Origin: Mastigias papua
Taxonomy: Eukaryota; Cnidaria; Scyphozoa; Rhizostomeae; Mastigiidae
Assembly: GCA_964019165.1 (NCBI GenBank)
Contig: OZ025279.1
Span: 10,509,117-10,573,116, forward strand
Direction: 5' to 3'
DNA length: 64,000 bases
The number at the start of each line of letters is the position of its first letter. Positions within the stretch are counted from its first letter, which is position 1. Made by a program: the position numbers and the translations under genes. A model generated the notes under the pieces. That model was not told the origin of the DNA and searched no databases. It worked only from the letters and a program-made list of their open reading frames with translations. Of this stretch, positions 38,005-49,460 are shown piece after piece.

Positions 38005-40088
38005 GTGAGTTGAATCGTTTTAATACTTGTGATTATATCATTAAATTTTAAGTTTGACTTTGATCAGAATTGGCTATTTCTTGTTATATATTAATATCTG
38101 GTATAAGTTTGGAGTTTTTGTTGTAACAATTGCTTTGTATTAGTGAAGCAATTTCAATTCCTAAGGGCTGCAGTATGTCTGTTCAACCCACTCACAATAT
38201 ACCTAAGTATTGATATTTGAAAACATCCACTGATTATAGCTTGATTGCGCGTTATAACACTTTACGTAGAAAAATCGTGTATTAAATCCCTTACATCACA
38301 AAACTTTCAGCTTCAACTAACCAGCAAGCTGCTTTCTACAAAATGACGTCAGAACCATATCACATCCTTGATGTTCATTGATCTTAAATTTTAAGCTTTT
38401 CTCTATGTTAAACAAACACGAAGGGACCCCCGGCTGCCCCTCCTCATGTTCCTCATATCCTCAATAATTTCTTGATTTTCTATGGTTTTGCAATTTCTTC
38501 CGTCTTTATTGAGATCTTTTCTTTTGCATTCTTACCTACCGTTCCAGATCAAGACTCAGAAGTCATACTGAAAGCAGTTCATTTGTTTTCACTGTATTAG
38601 AATATTTGATCAACTACTTTCATACCTATTCTTATATCAACTATTTTTCGTTTTTTGTTAGCAACAGTATTCATAGGCCTTTACTAGGCAGAGTTATATC
38701 AATAAAGGCTCTTGGAGCCCTGAGTCTAGAATACACACTTCTTTGCTAAAATCTTTAGCTAGAAGAAGTAACCTTGTAAATGGCCAATCAGCATACATGA
38801 ATAGATTTGTAAAGAAGAGATTTTATATTGTAGCTTTCGTGCAGCTATACTCTAGCAGGAGTTCTGACAATATATGTAAAGTACAGATGTAATGCAAATG
38901 TCGCTGTAGATGTTCCAGAGGAAAATGAGTTCCAGACAGCCTATTGGGCAATCCTAGTAGCCAATCAGATGTAATTTCCCTCCAATCACAGGCATTTGTA
39001 TCCGCTTTTACTTGTGTCACCGTACAAATATGAACCCAACGTTTTATTCTGCGATGAGCACTGGATTGTAAATTAACTTCAATGTGATGAACACTTTCTA
39101 CTGCTTTCACAAAATTAATATATGATTTATACAAAATATGAATTTCGGTCATTTTTCAAACACCTTTCTAAAACATTGCTTTTCTAGACCCAGATATAGA
39201 GCTATGTTTCAAAGATTTCTAGGCCCCTTCAAATTTTTTAAGATCTCAGGCTCAATTCCAAGTGTGTCCTGTGGTTAATACAGTGCTAAAGCCAGAAAGC
39301 CATTTGGTTTTCTCCATGACGCGTTTGGCAACTGAAATTGTGTTATCATATTTTGAATTTGACCAGTTGCTGAACTTGAAGTTGGAGATTTTGCTTGCTT
39401 TGATCAAATATTAACAGGGGATGTGCTTTGATACACATCGCTCTCCTCCTTATCCAAGAACTATTCCATTATTTTCCCCTGTGAGATTAAAATATATTTA
39501 CGCAGTATCGTGATTTTTGCTTGGCTTCAAAGTTAGATGTAAATTTACCAGTGTCGATGCTCCTGTTTTAGCGAGCTCTAGCTACAGCCTAATATTTGCT
39601 TACTTTCAGTCACTATTTTTCTCTTTTGTTACATTCATGGGTTGGAAGTTATTTATAGGTTGGGAAACTCTTTGACAGTATCAACACTACTAGCTTATTA
39701 ATCGTAAGACTGCATGCTATTCTAGTGTTGTTATACTATGAGCGTACAAGGATAACAATATTCTTAACAATATTCTTACAAGATAACAATAATCTTAGGT
39801 CCAGTTTCATGATTTCTAACGGGTTTCAAAGTGAAAGTAAAACTTACCACGGGTCCTATAAATTTTATTGCATTTTTAAAATTCTAACTAAGATCTTATA
39901 TATTTCTATTTTTAATACCTATTTGATTATTTCAAACTTTGGTATATAAACTTAGTACAGGTACAGTGATCGGCAAGTCTATCTTATCTACAGAATGCTC
40001 TACTCTTATTAAAGTTTGAAAATCGTAGAACTCAACAATGATCTATCTATGGCATGATTCTATCTTACACCACTTTATTACTTTCTAG
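38005..40088. other. Intron N-O
   Basis: No exon found. A minus-strand open frame of 109 codons (39152-38823) has no features that I recognise. Confidence 0.4.
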
Positions 40089-40331
40089 ATCTTGATGCGC
40101 CAGTGGTTGTTCAAAAACCATATTACACAAATGGTACAGAAGCGTCTCTAAATTGTTCAGCAGATGGTTATCCACCCCCAACAATTGTTTGGCGTAGACA
40201 TCAGAAGCCAAAAGCGAACAAAAGCATGCTATACTTTCAGAGTATTTTGACTTCCGATGCTGGTGTACACCAATGTAGAGCTGAAAATGTCGTTGGAGTA
40301 AAACAGATCAATGTATCCGTGAATGTAACTT
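40089..40331 (+). CDS. RPTP exon: Ig domain O
   Basis: 243 nt, phase 1-1, acceptor ctttctag, donor T|GTAAGT. Short I-set-like domain with Cys in SLNCSADGYPPP, Trp in TIVWRRH and Cys in GVHQCRAENVVG. It keeps the LDAP start of the array family but the rest is unlike the H-to-N set, so it is probably an older, non-duplicated domain. Confidence 0.88.
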
Positions 40332-40941
40332 GTAAGTCGCTTGCTACTTAGTGTACAGTATATTTCGTAGATTTCATATCATGCGCACAGTATTCCATAT
40401 GTTGATGCAATTTTTTGATACACTGTAACCGACTAGACAGAGTTTTCTGCCTTTACGATTGTTATTTTAATTAGTACCATGAACATTTGACCCAGTTCAT
40501 CCTTCCGAGCAATAGATGGGTCTTTAGACATGCTTTGTGAAGGGAAAGAAACAAATGGACGACATCTCTTTCGCCCAATGAGCTTTCATTGCCTTCAACA
40601 TAAACATTAGATAACAAAATACAATGGTTTTCTAGTGTGTAGGTCAGTGTATGCTGCTGGAATAGCATAATTTGTTGCATTGCAGTCTAGTTGTTATTCC
40701 TTAATATAATTTCATTTTCAGCTCATTTCTGGTCTCACAGGTTCCTACCATGTCATTTCTCCCATGATGAGTTATCTCATCCACAAATTCGAGTCATATC
40801 GTTATTGGCGTTCTTGCTTTATTTCCCCATTAACTGCACCCATATTCCCCTCAGAGAGGTATGAGCTCCAGTACTGGGCCTTTTCAAGGTTAGCATGAAT
40901 GGCAAATCTCTTCACTACATTATTATAATTGCCTTTTATTA

Positions 40942-41850
40942 CCGTAAATGACGAAATTAGCGCCCCCTGCCAAATAACCGCCCCTGCCGAATAAGCGCCC
41001 CGGGATAGAGACAAATTTTGCAATAACCGCCCCCTGTTTGAATAAGCGCCCCTAAGCAAATGGGGCGCTAATTTAAATACAAATGATCAAACGGGGTGCT
41101 TATTTGAATTTAGCAAAAACAACAAATTTTATTGTCAACATGTATTTCAATATACTTAAAAACAAGAAATCACTTTATAATTGGTCGTTTAATGATCTTG
41201 GCCTCCGTATAAGCCAACTCAAAATGAGAATATTTCTTTTTAATCTTCAAAATTTCTACCGAGAGAACAGTGGCAACCCTAAAATTGTCAGTAAAAGCTG
41301 AAAAATTTGCAGGAACGACAAGTCCAACTTCGCGTTTCCTCGGTCCGGCAGCCACAGCTGCAACAAAGTTTCCTTCTCTGCTCTTCACAAAATAATCAAT
41401 GAGACGAGAGAGTTCAATAAGGACATGACCAACAAGGGATCCATCTTTTCTATAAACTCCGATTGAATGCTTATTATGACCTAAGGGTTCTTCTCGGTTG
41501 TCTTTTTTGCAATCCAGCTTCTCGTTGAGCACGGGAGTCCAGTTGGTTTTATAAACATGATGTCCTTTTATGCCACACGTAAAATCAATTTTGTACATCA
41601 TGTCGAAGTTGACGATGGTTGTTCGTGACATTCTTTTTTCCTCGTTTCTTTTACAAATTTCGCATGATTGAAAGATCAGAAAGAAATTCGACAATACTGG
41701 AGAACACTAGAAATAAATTTTCTCCCTTACATGGTATGAGCAAACATTAATAAGTGCCCCTGCTAAATTAACCGCCCCTGCCGAATAACCGCCCCCAGTA
41801 AAAGTTGATTTTTAAATAAGCGCCCCGGGCGCTAATTTCGTCATTTACGG
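40942..41850. mobile_element. Inverted-repeat element carrying a HIRAN-like ORF
   Basis: 909 bp flanked by TA on both sides (40940-40941 and 41851-41852). The terminal inverted repeats are identical for 24 bp, beginning CCGTAAATGACGAAATTAGC. Inside them are short units like ccgcccctgccgaataagcg. There is no transposase; the only sizeable frame is the minus-strand ORF listed separately. Located in intron O-P. Confidence 0.85.
41170..41694 (-). CDS. HIRAN-like ORF carried by an inverted-repeat element
   Basis: 174 codons, minus strand, fully inside the element at 40942-41850. Key stretches are GIKGHHVYKTNWTPVLNEKL, then HNKHSIGVYRKDGSLVGHVL and GPRKREVGLVVPANF. The arrangement (a strand, a polar N/D-x-x-A/S-I-x-V segment, then GxVP-like GHV) resembles the HIRAN domain, a DNA-end-binding fold found with helicases and nucleases. 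Similar G-Y/H-HVY-x-x-x-WTP proteins are known to me from cnidarian and sponge gene sets without a function. It is intact, with a Lys-rich C-terminus. Two start codons (41694 and, within the frame, the Met of KRMSRT) are possible. Family assignment is tentative. Confidence 0.5.
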   Translation of the reverse strand: MSNFFLIFQSCEICKRNEEKRMSRTTIVNFDMMYKIDFTCGIKGHHVYKTNWTPVLNEKLDCKKDNREEPLGHNKHSIGVYRKDGSLVGHVLIELSRLIDYFVKSREGNFVAAVAAGPRKREVGLVVPANFSAFTDNFRVATVLSVEILKIKKKYSHFELAYTEAKIIKRPIIK

Positions 41851-41898
41851 TATGCATCGGTTCATGCAAGAGCATCCTTTCATTGTTTCTTTTTGCAG

Positions 41899-42156
41899 AT
41901 AAGCCGCTTGTAGATTTCACCATATCAACCAATTCAACTTACATTCCCATTAATACTACGATAACACTGGTATGCAATGTGGCAAGTGAACCAATATCTC
42001 ACATTACCCTCAAGCACGACAGATCTCCTTTTCGCTCGAGTTTTGGAAGCTTTTCTCACAATTTAACATTGAAACGGAGCTCGACAGGAGAGTATGCTTG
42101 CGCCGCCCAGAATTTTGAGGGAAGCAAAGAAGTTGTTATGTTCATCACCGTTCAAG
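41899..42156 (+). CDS. RPTP exon: Ig-like domain P
   Basis: 258 nt, phase 1-1, acceptor tttgcag, donor G|GTAGAA. Cysteines are in ITLVCNVAS and GEYACAAQNFEG. The core Trp is absent (HITLKHD). Sequons include NST, NTT and NLT. It ends in G rather than T, so the junction codon with the FN3 exon is GAA (Glu); this makes P the fixed last Ig exon. Confidence 0.85.
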
Positions 42157-42441
42157 GTAGAATTTTATTATGGTTTTCTTTTGTGGGCATAAGGAATAAC
42201 CCAAATGCTTTGCTGACAGCACCTAGATGAATTTACTCAAGAGCACTAGCTGCAATATCTCTCGTTCTAAGTTTCGTGCTCTACTGTAAAAATCCTCTTT
42301 TTCTTAATACGTTCAAAAGCTTCTAAAAGCTCTCTGCATCGTTTCCATGTTTGTGCATCAATGATACTTCGATTAATGGTACTTCAGCTGGTCTGTTCTG
42401 GGTATGTTTGTATTAGCATACGAAATTGTTATTTATTACAG

Positions 42442-42726
42442 AACCTCCAGATGAACCTCAGGGCTTCGAAGTAAATGGCATTGGCTCAAGATGGATCTCA
42501 GTAACATGGCGAAAGCCAATCTTCAACGGCAACAGTCCAATTCTAGATTACAAGCTGCTTGTGAAACACAAAGGAAATACTGTGTATACTAAACAGAATT
42601 TCACTATTTTAATGGAGAATGTCACAGGATTACAACCATTCAAAGATTATACTTTTGATTTAACTGCGCGTAATAAAATGGGCTTTGGCGGACTAATAAC
42701 AATACTGAACAAGACTGATTCTGAAG
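42442..42726 (+). CDS. RPTP exon: fibronectin type III domain
   Basis: 285 nt, phase 1-1. Starts PPDEPQGFEV, a typical FN3 opening, with Trp in RWISVTWRKP, the DYKLLVK strand, and the LQPFKDYTFDLTARNKMGFG loop in the place of the usual L-x-P-x-x-x-Y-x-x-x-V-x-A motif. FN3 domains sit between the Ig domains and the membrane in RPTP type IIa and IIb receptors. Confidence 0.9.
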
Positions 42727-43209
42727 GTATGGCGTCAGAATTATTGCATATTCATTAATATACGTTCTGCATATAGTATGGAATATAATATAAGTTGTGC
42801 CTGTCAACTTACAAGTTATCCACGTACAACGTATATTAGACTTCTTTGCTCCGTTATTCGTTCCTCGGTAATAGTATTGATATTGTAGACGGAACCAGTG
42901 GTCGCAAGAAACCCATACATGGGTATAAATACATTTCAACAAGTAGATTCAGGTACGGCCAAAAGTGTAATGGAGCTGTAATCTTTGGATCTTGCTTTAG
43001 ATGAGGTTGTAATTATCGGCCATTGGTAACAGTATCATGTTAAAGAAACAGCTGAGCATTTGGCCCACAATTGTGTTCGACGTTATTCTCCCTGAATAAG
43101 CCTCGCTTCATGTATTATACGTAGGCATAATGAAATATTATATTATAAGAAGTCATGTCCTTCAAGGGTAAAGCATTTATGAATGATGCAATCCACGTTT
43201 TTGTTTCAG
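42727..43209. other. Intron after the FN3 exon
   Basis: Nothing recognised. Confidence 0.5.
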
Positions 43210-43309
43210 CTCCACCTTTGCCGAATAAGACACTCAGTTCACCGTCTTTAGGACATGATTCAGTTACACTAAGACTGATAAAGTTCCCAAATACTTTTGG
43301 AATAGTCAC
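43210..43309 (+). CDS. RPTP exon: start of membrane-proximal FN3-like domain
   Basis: 100 nt, enters in phase 1 and leaves in phase 2. Acceptor tttgtttcag, donor AC|GTAAGT. Encodes APPLPNKTLSSPSLGHDSVT and then the strand LRLIKFPNTFGIVT, which resembles the first strands of the membrane-proximal domain of RPTPs. Too short to be listed as a long reading frame; supported by splice signals and by frame continuity with both neighbours. Confidence 0.8.
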
Positions 43310-44028
43310 GTAAGTGGCATTTGTCTGTTTTAACGAAGTAAATGATGACAGTCTGTCAGAAAAAGACTCGTATTTTCATTGTTCATACGTCCGTTTTCTA
43401 TATAGGTAAAACTTAGGGCATATGTTGTAGTTAAATAAAAAGTTTTTCAGTTTTAGTTCTTGCCCTTGCAAAGTTGGACTTATCCGAACTATAGTGGATA
43501 AAGCCTACAAAATTAATAGTTCTCTTCTTAAATTCATCAGGATGTTATAAGGCTTGGCATGTATATATTTAAAAGAATTAATTTCCTGAACATTTAGTAA
43601 ACAGGGTGTAAAACGTATCTTGATAATATTCGCAGTCCTAACAATGTCTCAGTATTACCTGATAGCAATTGCAGCTTTTACATAATCTGCCATATCTTCG
43701 TTTTGTCAACTTTGCCCAGCATAAATTGCGAAGATTGATCAAAAGGTATTGCAATAATCTTCAGATTGAATTAGCATTTTCTTCTTTCAAAATTAAAAAC
43801 TTAATAAAAGTAAAAGACCCTATGCCTAGATGGCTTACATATATGTATATGTATTTATTTATTTTTTGTATATTTATATATTTATACATATATCTATATA
43901 TATATTCCATATAACAATATGTAATTATATACATGTATTGGTATAATATAGAAAGATAAGTGTATATAATTTTACTTTATGGTTCCAGTAATAAATTTCC
44001 TTCCCTGATGTATTTTATAAAATTTCAG
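43310..44028. other. Intron splitting the membrane-proximal domain
   Basis: Non-coding; 43830-43970 is a TA-rich low-complexity tract. Confidence 0.5.
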
Positions 44029-44249
44029 GTTTTACCAAGTCGTTGTCGTCAAATCACACTCGTCTGTCCAATCTCCCAATTCCTACACAGATTTGAAGGG
44101 ATATAGCAATGTCAACATACCTTACATCACGGCTGAATTCGATGCTAGCTACTTTGGCAATGCTGATGAGATTGATTTTATCATTGGAAATAAGGTTTTG
44201 ACGAGTAGAAACATAACAAAACGGCGCGTGCGAAGAGCTGTACAACAAG
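44029..44249 (+). CDS. RPTP exon: membrane-proximal domain with furin-type site
   Basis: 221 nt, enters in phase 2 and leaves in phase 1. Encodes FYQVVVVKS, then YITAEFD, IDFIIGN and the basic run NITKRRVRRAVQQ. RVRR followed by Ala fits the R-x-K/R-R proprotein convertase consensus. LAR- and PTPmu-type RPTPs are known to be cut in this membrane-proximal region into two non-covalently joined subunits. The match in position as well as in motif makes processing likely, but it is inferred. Confidence 0.85.
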
Positions 44250-45316
44250 GTTGGTCATTCTCTAAAATTTGACTGGAAAACTGTGTTGTCATACTTCATT
44301 GTAGGAAAAATGAGTTTTAAACTAGGAATTGCAACTTGACTACGAATCTTATGCTCAGTATACAGATGACATGCACTCTGTATAGTGTTGCACTTCATAT
44401 TCATGTTAACATAAACTATAATTAAGACGCTGCATGAAAGATTGAACTGGCTCTTACTTTATATGACGGACATTACACAAACTTTTAGACTAATAACGGT
44501 CCGAAACAACTTACGGATTATGATTTAGACTTTTTATTTGTTTTCGTTTTCTTTTCGTAGTGATTGTTAATATGAACTTATCTACTACTTTCTTCTTCGT
44601 GTTTGATGATGGATCATAGTTGATTTCACACCTGACAGTTTAAGTTGAAACATTTAACATCTTGAAAGGCGTGCTTCCGTAAATCATGTAAGTCGTTTAA
44701 GAACGTCTAGAATTATCTTTGTGATACGGATCTGATCATGGGGATTTAGAAATTCTATTTTCTTGGCTTTATATCCACCATGATAATGAAAAATTATCTT
44801 TTAGAGACCTTTTACTAATTTCTTCTTTATGTTTGATAAGCTCTCCAGCTTATGCCATATGTAAGTCGCTTAACTTCATGATTACTTTATAAACTTAAGT
44901 AACTTGAGTCATAACAGCAATGATTTCCATTGAGTATCAGCAACTGGCATTAAGAAGGACGTCCTGAAAGCTTGTTCGTCAGACACTCTTCAAAGTACAA
45001 ACTGTCAAGATAATGACCGAGATGACAATTATAAACCAGGATCATGCTCAATTTCACAAGGAACTACCTTGCTTCTTACTTCCTTTGAGTGGTTAGATCA
45101 TCGCGGTAGCGATTGCCTATTGCAACAAAATAATATTCTTGCTTCCTTTCATCGTTAACGATGTCGTGCCAAAACTTCGATCATTATGATGAAATTTAAT
45201 TTTTATAGAGAGAATCAAATGAGATAGCTTTCGATAAACTTTGTACAATGATGTTTTACCTTTCCAAAACAATGCAGCATTTTTCTAGCTACAGAATCAT
45301 TCTCTCTTGTCTATAG
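44250..45316. other. Intron before the transmembrane exon
   Basis: Nothing recognised. Confidence 0.5.
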
Positions 45317-45634
45317 GTTATTACAATCAACCATTGGAGGAAAATACACAATACCAAGCCTTTTTCAGAGGCTTCATAGATGAAAACAAATTCTCATCAA
45401 CAGATTGGTTCAGCTTCAAGACAACAAAAAAGGGGAGCACTGGATTAAGTTCAGGCGAAATTGCAGGCATCTGCTTCGGTTTTATTCTCTTCATACTTCT
45501 TGCAGCTATTATCATATATTATATGAAGAGACGTAACGAAAAGGAGAGTGAATACATAGTTACTAGTGACACCGAGAAACCATTTAAATCATCCTTTTTT
45601 GAAGCAAGGTTCAGTTCTACGAAGACGGTACCAG
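45317..45634 (+). CDS. RPTP exon: end of juxtamembrane domain and transmembrane helix
   Basis: 318 nt, phase 1-1. Starts GYYNQPLEENTQYQAFFRGF (the Y-x-N-x-P-L pattern common in RPTP membrane-proximal domains). The membrane helix is about IAGICFGFILFILLAAIIIYYM, encoded near 45463-45528, followed by the stop-transfer run KRRNEKE. Donor G|GTGAAT at 45635 is chosen because it is in phase 1 and matches the phase-1 acceptor of the next exon; reading on would reach a stop at 45687. Confidence 0.88.
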
Positions 45635-45829
45635 GTGAATATCTAGTTAATGCGCCTTCGAAGCAGTTTGTATCTTGGCACTTTTAACGTATAGTTTATA
45701 CCCATTATTATTATAGGCTTGCTTCCTCGCTTCGAATGAGACAGGAGAAAGTTTTTGGTGTACGTTTGCTTCCTCGTTGTTTGCTTGATAATGGGAAATA
45801 ATTGTGTTGAGAGGAATTCATGTCACGAG

Positions 45830-46075
45830 AAATGAACTTATTTACATATTTATTTATTTGCTATATCCTTATTTGCCTCCCTGTTATCTCCTTATTTAGG
45901 TATTTTCCGCTTGTTTAACTTTAGTCTATTTGTTTTCAACTGGAGCTGTTTTATATAAATATCCCCAAGTTTTTTCCCACTCTATAGCTGAGGATGGGAA
46001 AAGCTCGTCCCGAAACGTACTTGAATATGTCGTAATGGATTAGTCGCAAAAATTGATAAAGTCTTAAAACTGGTT
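45830..46075. repeat. Repeat fragment related to the foldback arms
   Basis: tctccttatttaggtatttt... through agctgaggatgggaaaagct and cgtcccgaaacgt. The same succession (ttattcgagtattttccact, then gttgaagatggga...cgtct) occurs at 4670-4900. The phrase ending in cccgaaacgt is common at the ends of Penelope and related elements. Confidence 0.5.
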
Positions 46076-46813
46076 TGCTTTGGATGTGTCGATGAAATGA
46101 AATGAAATGAAAGATCTACAAATGGCTGTCTTTTTCTAATTTATATTTCATGTGAACTCGTCGTGACTATTATCCTCGAATTCATTTCAGTATTTATCTT
46201 TTGAAGCTGGTTTTTTGGAAGATATTATTTAGCAGATTAGTCTGCTTTTTATCTGTTTATCTTTTGTTTTTCAAGTTTTGTACATTTTGCGATAAGTTCG
46301 CTCTTGTACATTTTGTATGTACATTTTGTAATAAGCTCGCTCTAAAGTAGACGAAGAGTTACAGTATTCTCACACACGTATGATCATGCACTATTGTCAC
46401 CTAGTGTAAAGTAATCTGTTTTTGCTATGCATAATACCTCTTAGTTATTGCGGTTGGCATAGCATAGAAGATTTTATTCAGTTTTGCTCAACCTAAATTA
46501 TAAAATTCGACTGGTTCAGTCGCATAATACAGTGCAAGAGGTATGTGCCACAGACATTTTACACTTGACCCTGACATAAATATCTTATAATTGCAACAGC
46601 TTTGACATTTAGTAATGACCTCATCAGGGCCGTGTGTTTTTCATTTACGTCTGGCCTCATAACACTTCTAAGCTTACGGCGGTAGTTCCCATCTCTTTTA
46701 ATATTTCTTGGCGTTATTTACCATAAATGTTGTTAGTGGTAAATGCATGGATATTATTCATATATCAATCGCTCTTTGATATTCCATGTATTTTAGCTCT
46801 TTTTCAATTTTAG

Positions 46814-47178
46814 CTGATCCAATAGAGCTGAAATCAGTGGATGCCTTTGAGAAACATGTCCGAAACCTCCAGGCGAACAATAACTGTGGATTTTCACAGG
46901 AGTTTGGAAAGTTTGAACCGAAACTAACCCACCCATATACTCAGAGCTTGAGCACCGTAAACTCGCTAAAGAACAGATACGCAAACATCCTCCCTTATGA
47001 TCATTCACGAGTAATTCTTGAAAAGGATTCCAGTCCTGGCAGCGATTACATCAATGCCAACTACATTGGTGGATTCAACGGTGAAAAGGAATACATTGCA
47101 ACACAAGGTCCTTTACCAGAAACAATGTCAGATTTTTGGAAGATGGTGTGGGAGCAAAACTGCTCAGCCATTGTTATG
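46814..47178 (+). CDS. RPTP exon: PTP domain D1, N-terminal part
   Basis: 365 nt, enters in phase 1 and leaves in phase 0 (ATG|GTGAGG). Holds the phosphotyrosine-recognition loop motif KNRY (LKNRYANILPYDHSRV), the SDYINANYI motif, and YIATQGPLPETMSDFWKMVW. All three are conserved PTP family motifs, so D1 looks catalytically complete here. It acts in the cytosol on phosphotyrosine proteins. Confidence 0.93.
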
Positions 47179-47496
47179 GTGAGGATATATTAATTGAAGT
47201 TTAGTCCTAAGTTTTGATATACCTAAAATTATGCGGGAGCTGTATAGAACAGATATATGATAAGTACAGTTTAATGAAAGCAAAAAATAGGAAGTGGCAA
47301 AAACCTTATGACCATTATAGTTTTATAAGTACATGTGGTTATTCCACGCCCAGAGCTACAGCAGTCATCAAATCAGATTCATCCTTATGCATATTCACCC
47401 ATTATATGTTTGCTGTTGGAAAGTGCATGTTTCAGAAGTTTTCCATCTTGTTTGTTTTCAATTGGCATGTTTTTGTTAATAATCAGTTTGTTCTAG

Positions 47497-47790
47497 CTTA
47501 CCAATTGTATTGAAAATGGGCATCGGAAGTGCGCTCAATACTGGCCCACGCAAGGGTCACTGACATTCAATGATATAACCGTGACTTCAAAGGAGCTACA
47601 AGAGTTCCCTGAACATGTTGTGCGAACATTCCATGTTAGCAAAGTTAGTCAAACCCTTGAACGCACAGTAAAGCAATTCCAGTACACCAACTGGCCAGAT
47701 AACCGAGTTCCAAGTGATCCTACAGCTTTATTTTCACTTATCAAGAATGTAAACCGGTGGCGGACAAGGAATCAAAGCACAGCACCTTTG
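47497..47790 (+). CDS. RPTP exon: PTP domain D1, WPD loop
   Basis: 294 nt, phase 0-0, acceptor tttgttctag, donor TTG|GTAAGG. Starts LTNCIENGHRKCAQYWP, joining the previous exon's SAIVM to complete the usual IVMLT-x-x-x-E-x-G-x-x-K-C-x-x-Y-W-P stretch. Contains QYTNWPD, the WPD loop with the general-acid Asp, and ends at APL just before the active-site exon. The acceptor was placed by this motif because a stop codon in another frame lies close by. Confidence 0.92.
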
Positions 47791-48381
47791 GTAAGGAGTT
47801 GGTGTTTTATTATATCAACTTTATAGAAGATATTACGGCTTTCGCTTGATAAGAGAGCTATCCAGTTTTATATTTATACCCGAGATTGGCTTAGATTTAC
47901 TTGTGATGTCATTCTGTGCCTGTAAGGGTTCCGCTCAACAACTACGTAACATGAGAGTGTTGGGAGTATGCACCTATTTTGTATAAAGTTGGAATGAAGT
48001 ATATCGAAATAGTTTGGGTTTTAGACAACTTCAGCTACATAACAGTACAATGGTGCAATACTGTTACAAGTTACTCAACTAATGCGCATGGCAGCGCTTC
48101 GACATTGGGAGCTATGGGGAGGAGAGGATGAAAATCCAATCTTCCGTTACGCGAGTTTTGAAAGAACTCTAAATCGAAAATCTACTGATTTGTGTACTCA
48201 GTCACACAATGGTGGAAAGTGATGCTTGTAAAAAGTACAATATTGTACAATATTTTGCCTCCACTTCGAAAGCTCATATAACCATCATCAGTCACGCCTG
48301 TATTTCAATAATTCTTACAATCAATATGATATTCAGTGTAGTAGAGCATCTTAAAAAGCTAATTTGAAATTGTTGCTTTAG

Positions 48382-48500
48382 ATTGTACACTGCAGTAGCG
48401 GCATTGGGAGGACTGGCATATATATTGTACTGGATACACAAATGAAGAGATTACAGAATGGACATAATATCGATATCTATGGAAACGTGTTATCGCTAAG
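48382..48500 (+). CDS. RPTP exon: PTP domain D1, active-site loop
   Basis: 119 nt, enters in phase 0 and leaves in phase 2. Encodes IVHCSSGIGRTG, the HCx5R signature with nucleophilic Cys and invariant Arg. It differs from the common HCSAGVGRTG by Ala to Ser and Val to Ile, both conservative. Short exon, supported by motif and splice sites (gctttag acceptor, AG|GTATGT donor). Confidence 0.93.
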
Positions 48501-49308
48501 GTATGTAACTTTTTATGGTTATGCTACAGTCAGTAAGATGATAAATACTCTAAATATCTTTATTGCGGGTGTATATGATCTATATGATAGTGCATGTTTT
48601 GCATATTGAGCTGTAATTTGAAAAGTAAAGCATGTTTTTAGAACATCAGCGCATTAAAACAATTTCATAGCTATAGTAAGATCACCCATAAATCTGTATA
48701 ATGTATATTTTGTATTATTGACTAGCATCAGAGCTGAGTATTACCAGTTACAAAATAGAAAATTTACCAAAATCTACCTTTAATAATATGTTTATCTCAA
48801 TACTTTCTATCATTATCACGGTGTCAATACAAGTTATTATACAAAATAAAGTGCCTTCCCTAAAAAAGGTAGAGCTTGGAAAAAGATTTCAAGCAATTTT
48901 TGTCTGCGTTTGTTTGTGTGTTTTTGTTTCTTTTTTGTCTTGATGATTAATCTTATTCATGATCATGATTATCACTTACAGTGTCAGTGCAGAATTTTTC
49001 AACGAATTAAGTGCTGAATAACTATAAGAATTAGCTTAATCACTATCATTGTCACTTCCATCATAGTCTGAGTCCTCATAATCAGCGTAATCAATGTCCC
49101 TGATGTTATCATATGTCTTTCATCGGTAATTAATGGAGTCTTAGCCTCCATTTTATTCAAGTATGTGTACTTTTTACGTCAGTGTAAGTCAAAGTAGACA
49201 GCAGTCTAGGCAGAAGCAGCCGGCGACAAATCGCCACTAGTTGCCTTCTATTGAAAGCTCTGATGGCATTTGACATTGTCTTGTAAGCAATCAAGTTTAT
49301 TACACCAG
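48501..49308. other. Intron inside D1
   Basis: Nothing recognised; the plus-strand sequence is AT-rich. Confidence 0.5.
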
Positions 49309-49460
49309 GGATTCCCGATATTTGATGGTGCAGACAGAGGAGCAGTATATCTACCTTCATTTTGCGCTGCTTGAATGTATCAAAGTTGGCGATACAGAAG
49401 TCAAAGCGCAAGAGTTAAGGGATTACATTAACAGGAAGAGAGACATTGATCTAGAGACAG
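49309..49460 (+). CDS. RPTP exon: PTP domain D1, Q loop and D1-D2 linker
   Basis: 152 nt, enters in phase 2 and leaves in phase 1. Encodes RYLMVQTEEQYIYLHFALLE, which carries the Q-loop Gln of active PTPs, then the linker KAQELRDYINRKRDIDLETG. Acceptor caccag at 49307-49308 keeps the LR-x-x-R-x-x-MVQT pattern across the junction. Confidence 0.9.

Noticed and set aside
38823..39152. 109-codon minus-strand frame in intron N-O
   Set aside because: No motifs, no duplicated copy, no splice context; length is possible by chance.
43830..43970. TA-rich tract as a possible origin or promoter
   Set aside because: Low-complexity intron sequence without further signals.
45307..45687. Reading the transmembrane exon to the stop at 45687 as a soluble or truncated receptor end
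   Set aside because: The phase-1 GT donor at 45635 matches the next acceptor and PTP domain; intron retention cannot be excluded but nothing in the sequence supports it.
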